Origin: Leptoclinus maculatus
Taxonomy: Eukaryota; Chordata; Actinopteri; Perciformes; Stichaeidae
Assembly: GCA_032191485.1 (NCBI GenBank)
Contig: JAVDOI010000019.1
Coordinates: 2,880,612-2,944,611, forward strand
Length of the DNA stretch: 64,000 nt
Direction of reading: 5' to 3'
The notes under the pieces are model-generated. The model was not told the DNA's origin. It ran no database searches and saw only the letters and a program-made list of their open reading frames with translations. The stretch's first letter is position 1, and every line of letters begins with the position of its first letter. The position numbers and the translations under genes were made by a program. Positions 24,737 through 36,200 of the stretch are shown here, in pieces.

Positions 24737-25364
24737 GTTGAATGTCACTGACTCAACAAGTCAATGCAAATACACTATTTTCTGAGATCATGTAGTTTTA
24801 TTACATTGACAATGCCAGACAGATGTGACTTAATAAAATATCTTCACCAGCAATTTATGTGTATTTAATTTTTTTCTCACATAAACCATAACATTATATT
24901 TTTGTGTAAGTGTGGTATATGGACTCTATGTATTTGCTTTTCATTGTAAACACATTATATAGCTTCATAATCACAATATAGACTAGCCATAGCATGTAAG
25001 CTAGGCTTCTAGCACTTCAATGTTACTTTACTAGCTCATTAACACTGATGATAAAACATAAAACACAGGATAACATTTTTTAAACAAACTAAACAACCTA
25101 AAATAAGTAAAATGATGGAGAAAATATATTTTTTAATTACAGAAAGCCTGCTGTAGGCTGCCCTCTTGTGGTTGAACTGGTTCCTGTTGTCATCTACTTG
25201 GTGCAGTTTGTGACTTCCTGTGGTTAAAGTATGTACAAGTAAATGAGAATGTACTTGTCATGTAGTTGTGTCTAGATATTTTCTTTTGCAGTTTGTTATT
25301 CCGTTTTCCATTCATATTTAGGCTTCATTTAGAAAACCTATCGACATCCTCTGATCTCTGACCG

Positions 25365-25460
25365 GGTCACGTGACGCAGTCTTTATTTCACCATTTACTG
25401 TATACACAGGGTTAACTTAGAGGAATAGTTAAACATTTTAAATATGGCGGGGATTTAGAT
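25365..25460. promoter_or_regulatory. E-box/YY1-like block in plexin spacer (second copy)
   Basis: Contains GGTCACGTGACGCAG and, about 75 bases on, AAATATGGCGGGG. It is preserved almost unchanged relative to 11270-11360. CACGTG plus an AANATGGCGG element resembles core-promoter composition in vertebrates. Function is inferred from motif resemblance only. Confidence 0.3.
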
Positions 25461-25689
25461 GAAGCTGCATTAAATCAGTGTAACAGTTTGTTTTCTATCG
25501 AGTTCTGGCTGCATATTAATATTATTTTGTATTCTTCTCTTGGAGTGAGTTCTGTAGCATTTTATGGTGAAAAAGTCAACATTCAACTATTTAACTAATA
25601 TTGATCACACATCAAAGAGCTGTCGTATTGATGTTTTTCTTTGTGTGATACAACCGAACTCAGAAGGAAAGTTCTTAAATTAAAGAAAA

Positions 25690-25841
25690 AGAAAACCAAA
25701 CACACAGAACTAAATATGATTAGTATTCATTTTTTTAAGAGAAGCTTTTAGGTAAAAGATCATCTTCTGGCAGCAGAACACTCCCACGCTGACGGTCTTC
25801 ACGGCTCTCTCTCCTCCACTGTGTCACTGGGGTCGCGCGTA
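25690..25841 (-). pseudogene. Relic of a third plexin-C1 unit (C): leader fused to 3' UTR
   Basis: Bases 25761-25841 match the plexin A/B leader up to and including the start codon (minus CCAGAAGATG, compare CCGGAAGATG in A and B). Immediately after that ATG the sequence becomes the 3'-UTR end of the gene family: 25690-25758 matches 11614-11685, including TCTTAAAAA and the mutated poly(A) hexamer. Every coding exon is missing, and reading from the ATG gives 17 codons then TAG. The leader is more diverged from A and B than they are from each other, so C is the older branch. Junction near 25759-25760. Confidence 0.75.
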
Positions 25842-26830
25842 AAAGCGCACCGCGCCTCTGTTGACACGTGCTGAGACGCGCGTGCGACTCGCGGAATTCT
25901 ATAGTTTCTGTCTAATTCACCGTGAGGCTGAATATACAGAGAGAATGCGAGTGCACTCGCGGACAAACGCAGATGAGGGAAGTTTGCAGTAAAGTAAAAC
26001 GTTTGAAGTGGATCGTCAGCTAGAGTTGTAGAGACCAATACCAGCGTGACCAGTTCAAAAGGAAACCTCCCTGCAGTCTTTGTTAAACCCACTGGAGGGT
26101 GCAGTTCACCGCGGTGACTTCTGCAGAAGTCAACTTCGTATCAACTTCCACTCATCTTAAATGTCACGCGTTGGTGTCTCAGAAATTAAATTATGTAACG
26201 AGCGCAATTCAGTGCCACAATGACGAGTGTTTGCAGGCAAAAAACCACTGGCAGATGTGTTCGTGTCGCAGCAGCTGCGCCTGGTGAGCTGAATCATGCA
26301 TATTGCTTCACTTCACGACCAATATATTATAAAGTCCTCCTAAAACAGGTCTGTACTCCACCATCTTCTACCTCCTAACCAAGGAATCTTAAGGGCATTA
26401 AATCACTTTAATAGATAGCTTTTAATTGAAAGTTTCAATAGATCAAGTGAAGGATTGTTATCTTAAGTTCAGTTTGCCTTATCAACTGAAAAAGTGCACA
26501 GGTTGCACTGGAAAGATGACAAAGACAAACTTTAAATCAAATTTTAAGAGCATAAACATCTGATTAGTTCACAAGATAATTGACCTAATTACCAATTCAC
26601 TGTTGTGATGAGAGGAAGCATACAAGTAGTCAAGTCTTCAGGAAAGAGCGACATATCTGACTAACTGTCTATGCCCAAAAAAACAACTATTCAGGACTTC
26701 TCTTCCTTTAATGACGGTTCAGAGTTCATGAAACATCAACGTGTTTACCTTCACTGAAACAAATTGTGATGTGGCATTTTCGTCTAAAGAAAGAGACCTT
26801 ACATCATTGCAAATAAGTACAACAAGACGT
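25842..26830. other. Region between plexin relic C and RERG first exon
   Basis: The first 300 bases are CpG-rich (CGCGCGT, GACGCGCGTGCGACTCGCGG) and may be promoter sequence of the lost plexin unit. The rest, to about 26830, is AT-rich. I see no gene. Confidence 0.5.
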
Positions 26831-26884
26831 TTAAATGGGTGGATTTGCTCGTTAGAAGCCCGGAGCGTGCGCTATCGCTTGCTG

Positions 26885-26898
26885 CCACTAGAGGGCGC
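26885..26898 (+). promoter_or_regulatory. CTCF-consensus site beside the RERG promoter
   Basis: CCACTAGAGGGCGC fits the CTCF core consensus CCASYAGRKGGCRC at every position. It lies between the plexin array and the RERG first exon, where an insulator would be expected. The same string also occurs by descent in some fish repeats, so occupancy is unproven. Confidence 0.45.
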
Positions 26899-26938
26899 TG
26901 TCCGCCCTCGGTGTGTAGACGCGGCGGCATGCAGGCAG

Positions 26939-27020
26939 CAGTCCGGTCAGAGGCAGCAGAGCGTCGGGAACTCCAGCAGCAGTCCGGTCAGAGGCAGCAG
27001 AGCGTCGGGAACTCCAGCAG
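26939..27020 (+). repeat. Two 41-bp tandem repeats in the RERG first exon/promoter
   Basis: Two adjacent exact copies of a 41-base unit beginning CAGTCCGGTCAGAGGCAGC, GC-rich, just upstream of or within the non-coding first exon. Confidence 0.8.
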
Positions 27021-28036
27021 CTCTGCTCCGTATATCTGCGCTGATCCTCCGTGTGAGGGATTCATTCATCCCAGTGAGAGCAGCTGCTCGGTCTGTCCGC
27101 ACGGCGTCCGTCCATCCAGCTGTTGATACCCCCCTCCTTCCATCCAGCGGTGCTCTGCGTCCGCATCTGCGTCTGGGAAGGTCAGACGCATCATTTTAAA
27201 AATCAGCGGACCTGGCAACTTTTTTTTGGCATTTCTCTCTCCTTCTCATCAGCGTTTCATCCCCGGGAGATTCTTCTGCATTCAGCGGGCGCTGGTGAGT
27301 CTCCCTGTCAGGGTGTGAGGTGCGTCCCCTCTGGACTCAGCACTGCTACACTGTGGTGTGGAAATGATCAAACCTCTTGTCAAGCCAGATGTTTAGTATT
27401 TTATTGACCCAACGAGACCTTTGAGGAAGGTCATGTACGCACCGTTTCTCTCATGGCATAAAATGATAGTTCTATATCGGACTGGTAACATGTTTTAGTA
27501 TTCATGTGACTTTAAATAAACATTTCTTTCTGGATATTTAAAAATGTTACAATCAACAGTTTCCTCAGTGATCTTTGTTTTTTATTTCTAAGATGAACTG
27601 TAACATCTTAAAAGTTGGACACATCTTGTCAGTCGGTCACTTGGGCCGGTGAAAGTGAACAAATTCAGTTTTCTGTGATACAGTCAAAGTGCGCCTCGAG
27701 TTCAAATCTCCACGAATGTGCAGTTTTGTCTCCCTCCACCTTCCCTTATTGAGTTTCGAGGACGTAATTGGCATTCACGAGCAGCTCTGAGTGTTGCATA
27801 ATAGCCCGCATCTCAATGGGATTTAGGGTCAGTCGACACATCCCACACGGGTGCTTGCCAAACCGGGGTGCTGGGGACTCCCAGGGGTCCTGGAGGAGGT
27901 TGTGGGTGGGGGTGCAGCTAAAATGACGAAGGCACTCCATCGTCATCTGAAACAACAAGTTACAGCGACTCAGCTGACATGCACATAAGAAGAGAAAGTG
28001 CATCTTGGTCCCGATGAAATGTTAATGACTCAGTGT

Positions 28037-28150
28037 AGGAATGTAACAAAGTACATTTACTGAAGTACTGTACTTATGTACAATCCTGAGGTACTTGTAC
28101 TTCAACAACTCCACTAAGTTACTTTAAAAATCTACAAAAATATACAATAA
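28037..28150. repeat. Teleost repeat of the ACTTTACTTGAGTA type
   Basis: Diverged match to a common teleost repeat full of GTACTT and TACTTG motifs. Relatives lie at 35085-35200 and 49145-49290, also in RERG introns. Confidence 0.4.
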
Positions 28151-29181
28151 TCTTTAAAAAAAATATGATGCTGTTAACACATAAGTGGGCTTACTATAAT
28201 GTGGCTTTTAAAACTTAAAAAGGTACACTTTGAAGTTTTGAGTGCTAGTAGCGCTATGGAGCGATGTTTTTATGAGAACGTCCCCGTTTGAGTGAATGTA
28301 CACGTCATTTTATTTGTTAACAACAACTCCACCGGGCGCCTTAAACTACACTTTGTTACAAATAAATAAATAAGTAAAACTGTGAATTAGACTTTAACTT
28401 GCATCAAAGTATATTCTACACTGTGGTATTTCTAAAGGATTGGAATACTTCTCTTTCCCTCTGACAGCAGAGAAAGACAAAATCTTCTCAGGCAGGAGCG
28501 CTTGCGATGAAAAAAAGTTTGCTCAAACCGCTCCAAAGTGGATCCGGATGAGGGCGCTCTGACAGAGAACCGGTCCCCTCTGGATGAAAACAGGCAGTGA
28601 GTAGGACCAGTGCACACTCAGATGACAGGCCTGTGGTTTGCAGGCTTTCTATAGCTCGCGGTGCAGCAGGTCTCCTCCCATGGTCTGGAGCTCAAGACTG
28701 GCCTGTAATCTCCCTGAACCGCAGCAGCACCACCACCCAGATTCATTTCTCAGGGTAAAAATGACACAAAACCCCAGCTGGGCACAGAGCGGAGTACGAA
28801 ATATACTCGTGTCCAGTTTGACAGTTTGGATGAGGTCCCTGTAGAGCAGAGGTCCATGGGTAAAAACAAACTATACAGGACGCATCAGGTTGTATTTCAA
28901 CAGTAACAGACAACAGAAACACGTCAGCTGTGTACAAATTAGAGTGGCTCAACCTAATGGAAACAAATCTGTACAAAAAGATACAGAAAGATCATCATTT
29001 TTGCCCTGGAGTCTAGAGTTTTGAGTGCGTCATTGTGACGATACGTGTAGGTGTACATACACTGTTTTGTAGACCATTTTCAGAGAGAGAGAGAGTGAGA
29101 GAGAGGATGGTGGGTGGAGTGGGCGGACGCCATAAATGGCAAAATGTGAAGAAGAATGACCGTGTCGGTGGGGAGACACTG

Positions 29182-29274
29182 CTGTGTGTGTGTGTGTGTG
29201 TGTGCGCCTCTCCCTCCTCTCTCTCGCTGGTGTTTCCCTGCTGCTCCGTGGGAGAGCGAGGGGAACACTGCAGT

Positions 29275-29318
<44 letters not shown>
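29182..29318. repeat. Paired GT microsatellites
   Basis: Two (TG)n runs, 29182-29204 and about 29275-29318, separated by about 70 bases, with a GA run just before (29087-29103). Apparent open frames here are repeat artefacts. Confidence 0.9.
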
Positions 29319-29320
<2 letters not shown>

Positions 29321-29867
29321 CTCACGGTAATACGCGTGAGAGGTATCTGTTGCTATAGTAAAGAGCCATAGAAGCGGTTTGTACGGGTTACTACTATTCT
29401 GTTCATTTGCCGTTGACATTTTACTCAACGTATTACAAACAATGACTGAAGACGTTCCCTCCGCCCTTGTTCTTGTTCTTTGTCTCCTTTAGAGCGCATC
29501 TTTCTGTTGTACCGATAGCGTGCGTCACCGTCGTGGACGTCCGGGCAAATGATGCAAAAACGCCGTACAGGGACCAACTCATTTTAGAGCCAACGTGAGA
29601 TTAGATTCAGGCAGAACTTGTGATTTTTCAGTTGGTCCGGTTCATTTCTAACCAAGAAGCCAATGGTTTCTACAGTTTGGTTAAAAGGCACCAGCTGAAC
29701 AGCAGCAAATTCGCAAATAGTTTTGCACGAGTAGATGAGGATTGGCTAAGACGTGGGAGTGATTCAGGAACCAACAGAAACATGTTTTGGACCAGTTTGG
29801 GGGAAACACGCCGAGTGTTAGATGAACAGAAACGACTCATGTCCGTATGCTAAATATGACGCAACAA

Positions 29868-30210
29868 CCAGCAGCCGGTTATCTTAGCTTAGCATAAAGA
29901 CTGGAAACAAAGAGAAGCAGCTAGCCCGGCTCCGTCCGACGATAATGAAATCTGCTTACCAACACTTTGCTAACACGTTTTATACTCGTTTGTTTAACCC
30001 GTAGAAAAAAAACAAGGTGTAAAAACAGCATGGTTGTTACGTGCGGGACTATTTCTTGGCAAGATGCACATACACTTCACAATGAGGTACGACGTGTTGA
30101 TAGTTGAGCTTTAGAGGTGCTGGCAGGCACATTTTGTTACCTGTGGACAGAGCCGAGCTAGCTGCTTTCAGTCTTTATGCTAAGCTAAGCTAACCGGCTG
30201 CAGACTGTAG
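29868..30210. repeat. Fold-back interspersed repeat (TTAGCTTAGCATAAAGACTGG family)
   Basis: Left arm CAGCCGGTTATCTTAGCTTAGC..., right arm AGTCTTTATGCTAAGCTAAGC...AACCGGCTG: the arms are inverted copies able to form a long stem. I recognise it as a common teleost fold-back element. Relatives lie at 49376-49852, 55975-56432 and 62430-62502. Confidence 0.65.
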
Positions 30211-30249
30211 CTTCACTGTTGCTCTTAACCCCTTCTCCTGGAGAACTTA

Positions 30250-30575
30250 AATGAACTTCATGCTCATTTCCAGGTTCATCCTTGCATTTTGAATTTCTAC
30301 TAGAACATTTATAATAGCTTTACTGTTCAAAATACACTTTTTTTCCCCTCGTACCGTCTGTCTGAATATACCCGTATCCACCGCTCCGTCTTAGCGCCCG
30401 TCTCTTTAAGCCCCTTCTCCTAAGAAAAGCCACGCCTGCTCTGATTGGCTTACGGTAAAAACATGGTTCACCTTTGCAAAGGTAGTTCTCACGCCGTGGG
30501 CGGTATATTCTACTGAGCCTGCATGTGACATATGAAGGTGAGATGGTCTGAATGGCTTGTTGAATCACTTTGTCA
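30250..30575. repeat. Teleost interspersed repeat R1
   Basis: Starts ATGCTCATTTCCAGGTTCAT and includes GCCCGTCTCTTTAAGCCCC, CTGCTCTGATTGGCTTACGG and TGAATGGCTTGTTGAATCAC, shared with 12430-12870 and in part with 63885-64000. It directly follows the fold-back element. Confidence 0.6.
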
Positions 30576-30906
30576 GATGTTTTTTCTTATTTGACAGTGT
30601 TAGACGAGACCTAAGGTGGAAAAGACTGGATCACGATCCCCCCCAAAAAAATGCTCAAAAAGCTCAAACTAAACTAGAGACAGAACAAAATGTTCCCGTT
30701 GTCACCGTTATTACCATTACAACATCTCTACGGTATAACGCACTGTTTTGACTAGTGGGCTGAATCGTGGCGTCCACATTAATCCTGATGAAAAATAATA
30801 ATATTTAAAGACGCTGACAGCTGCCACGAGGGCCCCCGCTGAGAGAGACACACAATGATGGATGAGCGACCTCCGCTTGAGCCACACCAAGCGGCACACA
30901 GCCACA

Positions 30907-30938
30907 CCATATATGGGCGTGTGTGTGTTGGTATAAAA
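30907..30938 (+). promoter_or_regulatory. CArG box followed by TATA box, possible alternative promoter
   Basis: CCATATATGG (30907-30916) fits the SRF-binding CArG consensus exactly, and TATAAAA begins at 30932. A GGGCGTGTGTG KLF-like site lies between. The spacing resembles SRF-driven smooth-muscle or immediate-early promoters. A start near 30960 would lie inside RERG intron 1, on the same strand. No clear splice donor follows, so this is a weak call. Confidence 0.3.
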
Positions 30939-33192
30939 AGGGGGAAAAGGTTAGCTTAAACTCTGGAGTGCGTGCTGCAGCGGATGAGCAAGCAAAGTGC
31001 TGAAAGTTTGCTTCATAACAGTGTTGAAGCTGGCTAACATGTCTCCGGCACAAACACATTTGTCAGCTTCTATTTAATCGGGCACGGTGCGCTCAACGTC
31101 TGTTTTCACTTTTTTCTCTCGCTGTATCTCGTTTCAGCCAACAGAGACTAACACGGATGAGTGAGGAGATTTTTTTTAACGACGGCCCAGTGATGATCAT
31201 TTCTCAAACACACGGCCGACACTTCAGCCGGAGATGCATCGGTTCTCTAAACCGAGCGCCAGCTTTCTGTCAACTGTGCTCACATGTCGAGCGATTTGAT
31301 ACTTTTTGTAACACAATACAACTAACAATTTCGGAGTCACTGTTAGCTTTGGATTGCCAGATATTGTTGCGTGTTCCTTTATTACATTTGATTTTCTTTT
31401 TGCCATGTTTGAAAGGAGAAACAGAAAGGCGTCGATATGTGTTATGATATTAATAAAACAAACATTAAACGGATGAACGATCAGTTTGAGCCAACAGAAA
31501 CCTGGACTGTGAACTTTCTGGCAGAAAGAATCTGTATCAGGCCAAAACACTTACGCATGAAAACATATCGGCTGAACGTTAGGTAAACAGCGTTCACCTT
31601 CACCGCGTTATCCACAAAGACTTTTCCTCAACTCAAAGAGGACTATATCGCTTCTTAAATCCCATCTGAACCATCAGCACCACGTGTTCACCCGACAACG
31701 ACAGCGCTGCATCATTACACCGCTCCGTTCACCTCCTCTTTGATGCCTTAAGTGCTCGATGTGAGACGGAGCAGCACTGATCTCACATTAAGATGAATGC
31801 AGATTCTGGCAGCTGCTCAACCAAGACACAACCAAGTGTGTTTTTGTTGTCTTCTAAATCATAGTCGATGACACTGCGCTCCGGCTGCATTACGGGTCAG
31901 GTCGACAGACGTACTGCGGTATTCTAGTCGGGCGTTTCTGTCGTGAGACGGCAGCACAGCTCCTGAGGAGGTTTTCCTCTGCAGCGGTTCAAATCCATAA
32001 CCCTCCATTTCACAAACACACTTCCCTATGAGGGGAGCGCTGCTGCCACCACTGAACACATTCACAACAAACACAAGCCTCAGCCTGCTGCGTCTGCTGT
32101 TGTATTATCTCTACTGATTGGACGTGCACCATTTTTAAACCAGTGTGTCCCGGCATTCCTCTGGAGTCATCTACAGTTAGATTTCCAATAAAGATTCTAG
32201 TTGTTGTCGGCATGTTTTGGGCTAAAAGTTGGAAGAGAAGAAGAAAACCAGAGTGTTTGAGTCAGAGGTTTAGAATCTATTACCTGCTGAGATAACTTCA
32301 CAGTGGGATGTTTTCTCACTAAACAGACCTGCGCCTGGTTGTTTTAACGGGCTGCAGTTGTGTTTCCCTTTGGAACGACTTCAGCGCTGAGCGAGCGTTA
32401 TTCTGCGCTCTATCTTCCTGTCACATCTCTCACACACACCTGCAGGTCAAACAGACCGACACCGCCGTCTCTTTACTCCACACCCAAGAGTGAAATGTGT
32501 GGATTCTGTTTTTCTTCCTGTTATCTACAAAGTACTCTTCATCTGTTCCACATTACTGTGCACATGTACAAATTCCCAAACAAGACTTTATGAACCACTT
32601 CGGTCACATAAATATAAACAGAAAAAGGGTAACAAACGTAGTAAAAGTCGTGTTACTTAAGGGCTGAATTCAATATAAAGAAGTAAGAATATACTTTTCT
32701 GATTACAGACATTATATTACAGTATACAATCCTATACATCATTATTTCAACATGAAATAATATTGAATCAGCCCTCACATGCACTAGATATCATAGTTTA
32801 ATAAGGTACCATAAATAAGAGAATCAAACTTAAAGAGGACATCATTTTCCGTTGGAAGCGTACTTTGAGTTCTACGTGTTCAAGGACACAATTGCGTTTC
32901 CTGTAAGCCGCATTTGGATAAAACTAATTTGTCCGACACAAAAGGTAACTACGGGCTTTTTTTCAGTGCAGCCATTCATAGCGTGACGCTTCTGCTAATG
33001 GAAGTCCTCCAGCTGGAGGACACTGAGAAATCACTGTATGACTCACATGAATGGTGGCGGGAGCTAAAAGTAGTAATACTGGCAGAAAGGGAAATACAGC
33101 ATCAAGCAATCTAAAGCCAGAAAAACAATCAAGTTGTTAGCGTTGAAAAAAATGCATCGTGACGTATAAACTTGTCCGACATGTTTCCTCAG

Positions 33193-33257
33193 ACGCTGCG
33201 AGGATGGCTGGCTGACCTCGGAGCACACCGATTGGTTCGCTGATCTTCGCTGCCGCC
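33193..33257 (+). other. rerg: RERG 5' UTR part of exon 2
   Basis: Bounded by the acceptor GTTTCCTCAG at 33192 and the start codon at 33258. The start context GCCGCCATGG is an optimal Kozak sequence. Confidence 0.65.
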
Positions 33258-36200
33258 ATGGCCAAAAGCCCAGAGGTGAAGCTGGCCGTGTTCGGCAGAG
33301 CGGGGGTGGGCAAGTCAGGTAAACGGCTCGATAAAAAGTGTTCACGGTCTGTGTAGGTCCTAATTCACAGGTTCTTTCAAAACGTCTCTAAAGACTACAG
33401 TACAGTTGTTTTTGACTAAAACTTTAAAGTGGAACTATTTCCTTAAACTGTTGGGTATGTGCAGGTTTCATGCTGTGTTTTACCCCCATCGGCCTCATTT
33501 ATGTTGCCACTGTGCGTCTCAGCGTGACCTCTGCTTTCTAATGTTTTCCCTCCAACATCCTGTCAGTATTTTTATACTCGCCACAAGTTCTCCTCGTGCT
33601 TTTGTTTGCGTAGTCAGCGTTTCTGGAGGAGGTTGTTTGCGGTCTGGCTGAAATACACCCCCCCCACAGATTAGTCCGTCGAGTCATTATCATTCGGTTT
33701 CGGCGTTCTACTGTAAGCTGCGTTACCTCGGCCTCAGCTGGGGCCCGTGTACGTTTCCTCCCGTAGCGAACACAATAACACGGACCATACGTTTCCTGCC
33801 GCGCTGCAAATCAAGACGGATCGCTTGGGCGAAGCAATCAGCTGTTGGAAAACATGCCTCGAGATCTCCACGTCAGAGGAGCCCATTAAAATGCCTGAGG
33901 AGGTCAACTGAAGTACTGTACTGCAAAGCAAGATGACTGCAGAGTTCATAACCGTCAGCTGAGAGGAGTGTGGCTGTGAAACACGGCAGTGAGGCTGACG
34001 GCGTCTGAAACAGAGACATTGAAGCTCCTTGAACTAAAAAAAAAAGGCGCACCGCTGGTCCCGACCGTCTCCCCCTCACTTAATGAAGCCCGTCATTCCT
34101 CTTGCTCAGCCCTCACCTGCCCTGATTCTTCTGTTGTTTTCGTTGACTTCCTGCTCTGTGGCTGCTCACCTCGTGTTCGTCACTTACAATACTAGAAATG
34201 GTTGAAAAGGTTATTGTTCAGGCTTCAGGCGTTACTGTGTGTCACAGCTCCTTTTCTTTAAAAGATAGCACTGCAGCGCAGCACATGTTCCCCCAAAGAA
34301 ATACAATACCAACTCCTCTTTCACGTGAATGGTTGATTCATGCAGCTCTGCAGTTGCCCGTGCTCTTTTTTGATACGAAACAAAAACAGCCACACAGCCG
34401 CACAGCAGTCAGCGTTGTCACATCTGACGCCACATGTAGCCCTGGTGATCCCTTCAACAATGAACGGCCCTCAACTAAACATAGCTCTATAGTGGAAGCC
34501 CACGCATGCCAATGAATCAGCCTTCCCATTAACGGGCAAACATCGGGCCGTACACCCCCGTACGTGTTGGAGTGAGCATTCTCCGGTCTGTATTTCAGCT
34601 AAAGATGTAACATGCTTTAAACAGAGGACCACAGCTCAACCTACCACCTACCCACCCAGCTGACGCGTCCAAGAGCGAAGCACGGAATCCCTGCTCGCTC
34701 TCTCTCTCTCTGAACTCTGACCTCCACGTCTACTGTAATAAGCAACGTGCTTTTGATCTAATAGAGCGAGAAAGGGCTGAGAGGACTAGTTGATTCACCA
34801 GTTAGCCCACACAGAAAAAAAGTCAATCAACTAAATGAATTCTGCATCCAGCCTCTCGAGTGTTATGCAATAGGTTCTGGACCACCGGTTGGACAAAACA
34901 AACAATCTGACGGCATCTCAGGAAACGTGATTACTATTCTCTGTGACATTAGCTAATTAGCACGACAACAGACGGATCAACATTGCCCTCTATACCGCAC
35001 CGCTGCACGTTGTTTCATCGTCCTATAGATTACATCGACCTCCATCACACATAATGGTCTACAGCCATTCTGCATAATGAGTATACTTTTACTTCTAGTA
35101 CTTCAAGTATATTTCGATGCCAAAACTTTTGTACTTTCACTTAACATTTGGAATGCAGGGCTTCTACTTGTTAACAGAGTATTTTACACTATGCTCGAGT
35201 AAAAATGTCATGTTCAGCCAACAGTGCTTCCATCGTGACTTTGGACAGCAGCACGTGTGCATGCGACGCTGATGTTTCTTACTTTAGTTTGGACGTCAGC
35301 GTTATTTGTGCTTTCGTGGCGATCAATCACATCCAGGAGCTGTTTGCTCCCCTGCTGGGTGGAAAGAATGCGTCCGTAACGAGCAGCAGCAGACCCGCTG
35401 GGGGCCTTGGCGTCGTTGGGAGTTGGCTGGGCCCTTCGTGATGGTCTGACCCGGACTCCTGCAGAGCCATCCAGCCCCAATAAAGAGCAGAGCGTATTAC
35501 CTCAAGTCGGTTGTTCTGGCACTCTGCAGCCTTTTGGTTTATTGACTCAGCAGAGGGAAACTGGGGTTAGGAAATCAGATACATTTGTCCAATTACTGTA
35601 CCCCCAACTTGGTCCCTGCTATAAACACAGACAGTGAGTTCATCCCAGTAATTAAAATAGTCACTAGCGAGGTTTGGAGAAGTAAACACTCCAATGACTA
35701 TATCTGTAATACTTATATTTTACTCTTATTATTGACGCATTTAAGAGGAAAACAGCAGCAAACGATTCACGAGTCGGTACTTTACTGCAGCGATCCAGAC
35801 TCAAAAGTGTTTTAGCGTCTTTTAGCTCTTTGTTTTACGGCCCATAGCAGCAGTTAGACAACATTAGTGACCAGCCGGTGAACATAGCAGCTAAAGAGCG
35901 AAGATATTTCCCTCAGGAGTTGGTGGAGACCACAACGGAGCTAAAAGGAGAGTCAGACAGACACACGACTCCTACTGAATGCTAACGTTGCTCAGTGTCT
36001 GCAACTGAACTGTGAACAAACACAGTTGTGTTTAAAACAACGACCATAACTCACTGAAACACATCGTACGCATCCTTGAGGTCTAACAAAAATGGTGAAT
36101 GCTTTGCCTTCCTCGTGAAATATTTGCAATCATATAATAAAAACGTGCAGAAAATGTTAGTCACTACCTGGCGTTTAACAAATGATATGAAGAGAACCAG

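Larger units (their letters stand above)
26840..27294 (+). promoter_or_regulatory. rerg: RERG promoter and non-coding first exon
   Basis: A GC-rich island ends in a strong splice donor, GCTG|GTGAGT, at 27294/27295. The next exon in the gene begins after TTTCCTCAG at 33192 and holds the start codon, so this block is the natural 5' UTR exon. No TATA box is obvious and the transcription start is uncertain; 26840 marks only the left edge of the GC-rich stretch. Exon boundaries are inferred from splice signals and base composition, not from transcripts. Confidence 0.5.
27295..33192 (+). other. RERG intron 1
   Basis: A 5.9-kb intron (GTGAGT...TCAG). It contains fish repeats at 28037-28150, 29868-30210 and 30250-30575, GT microsatellites near 29182-29318 and a CArG/TATA pair at 30907-30938. 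No coding region of known family was found on either strand. Confidence 0.5.
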
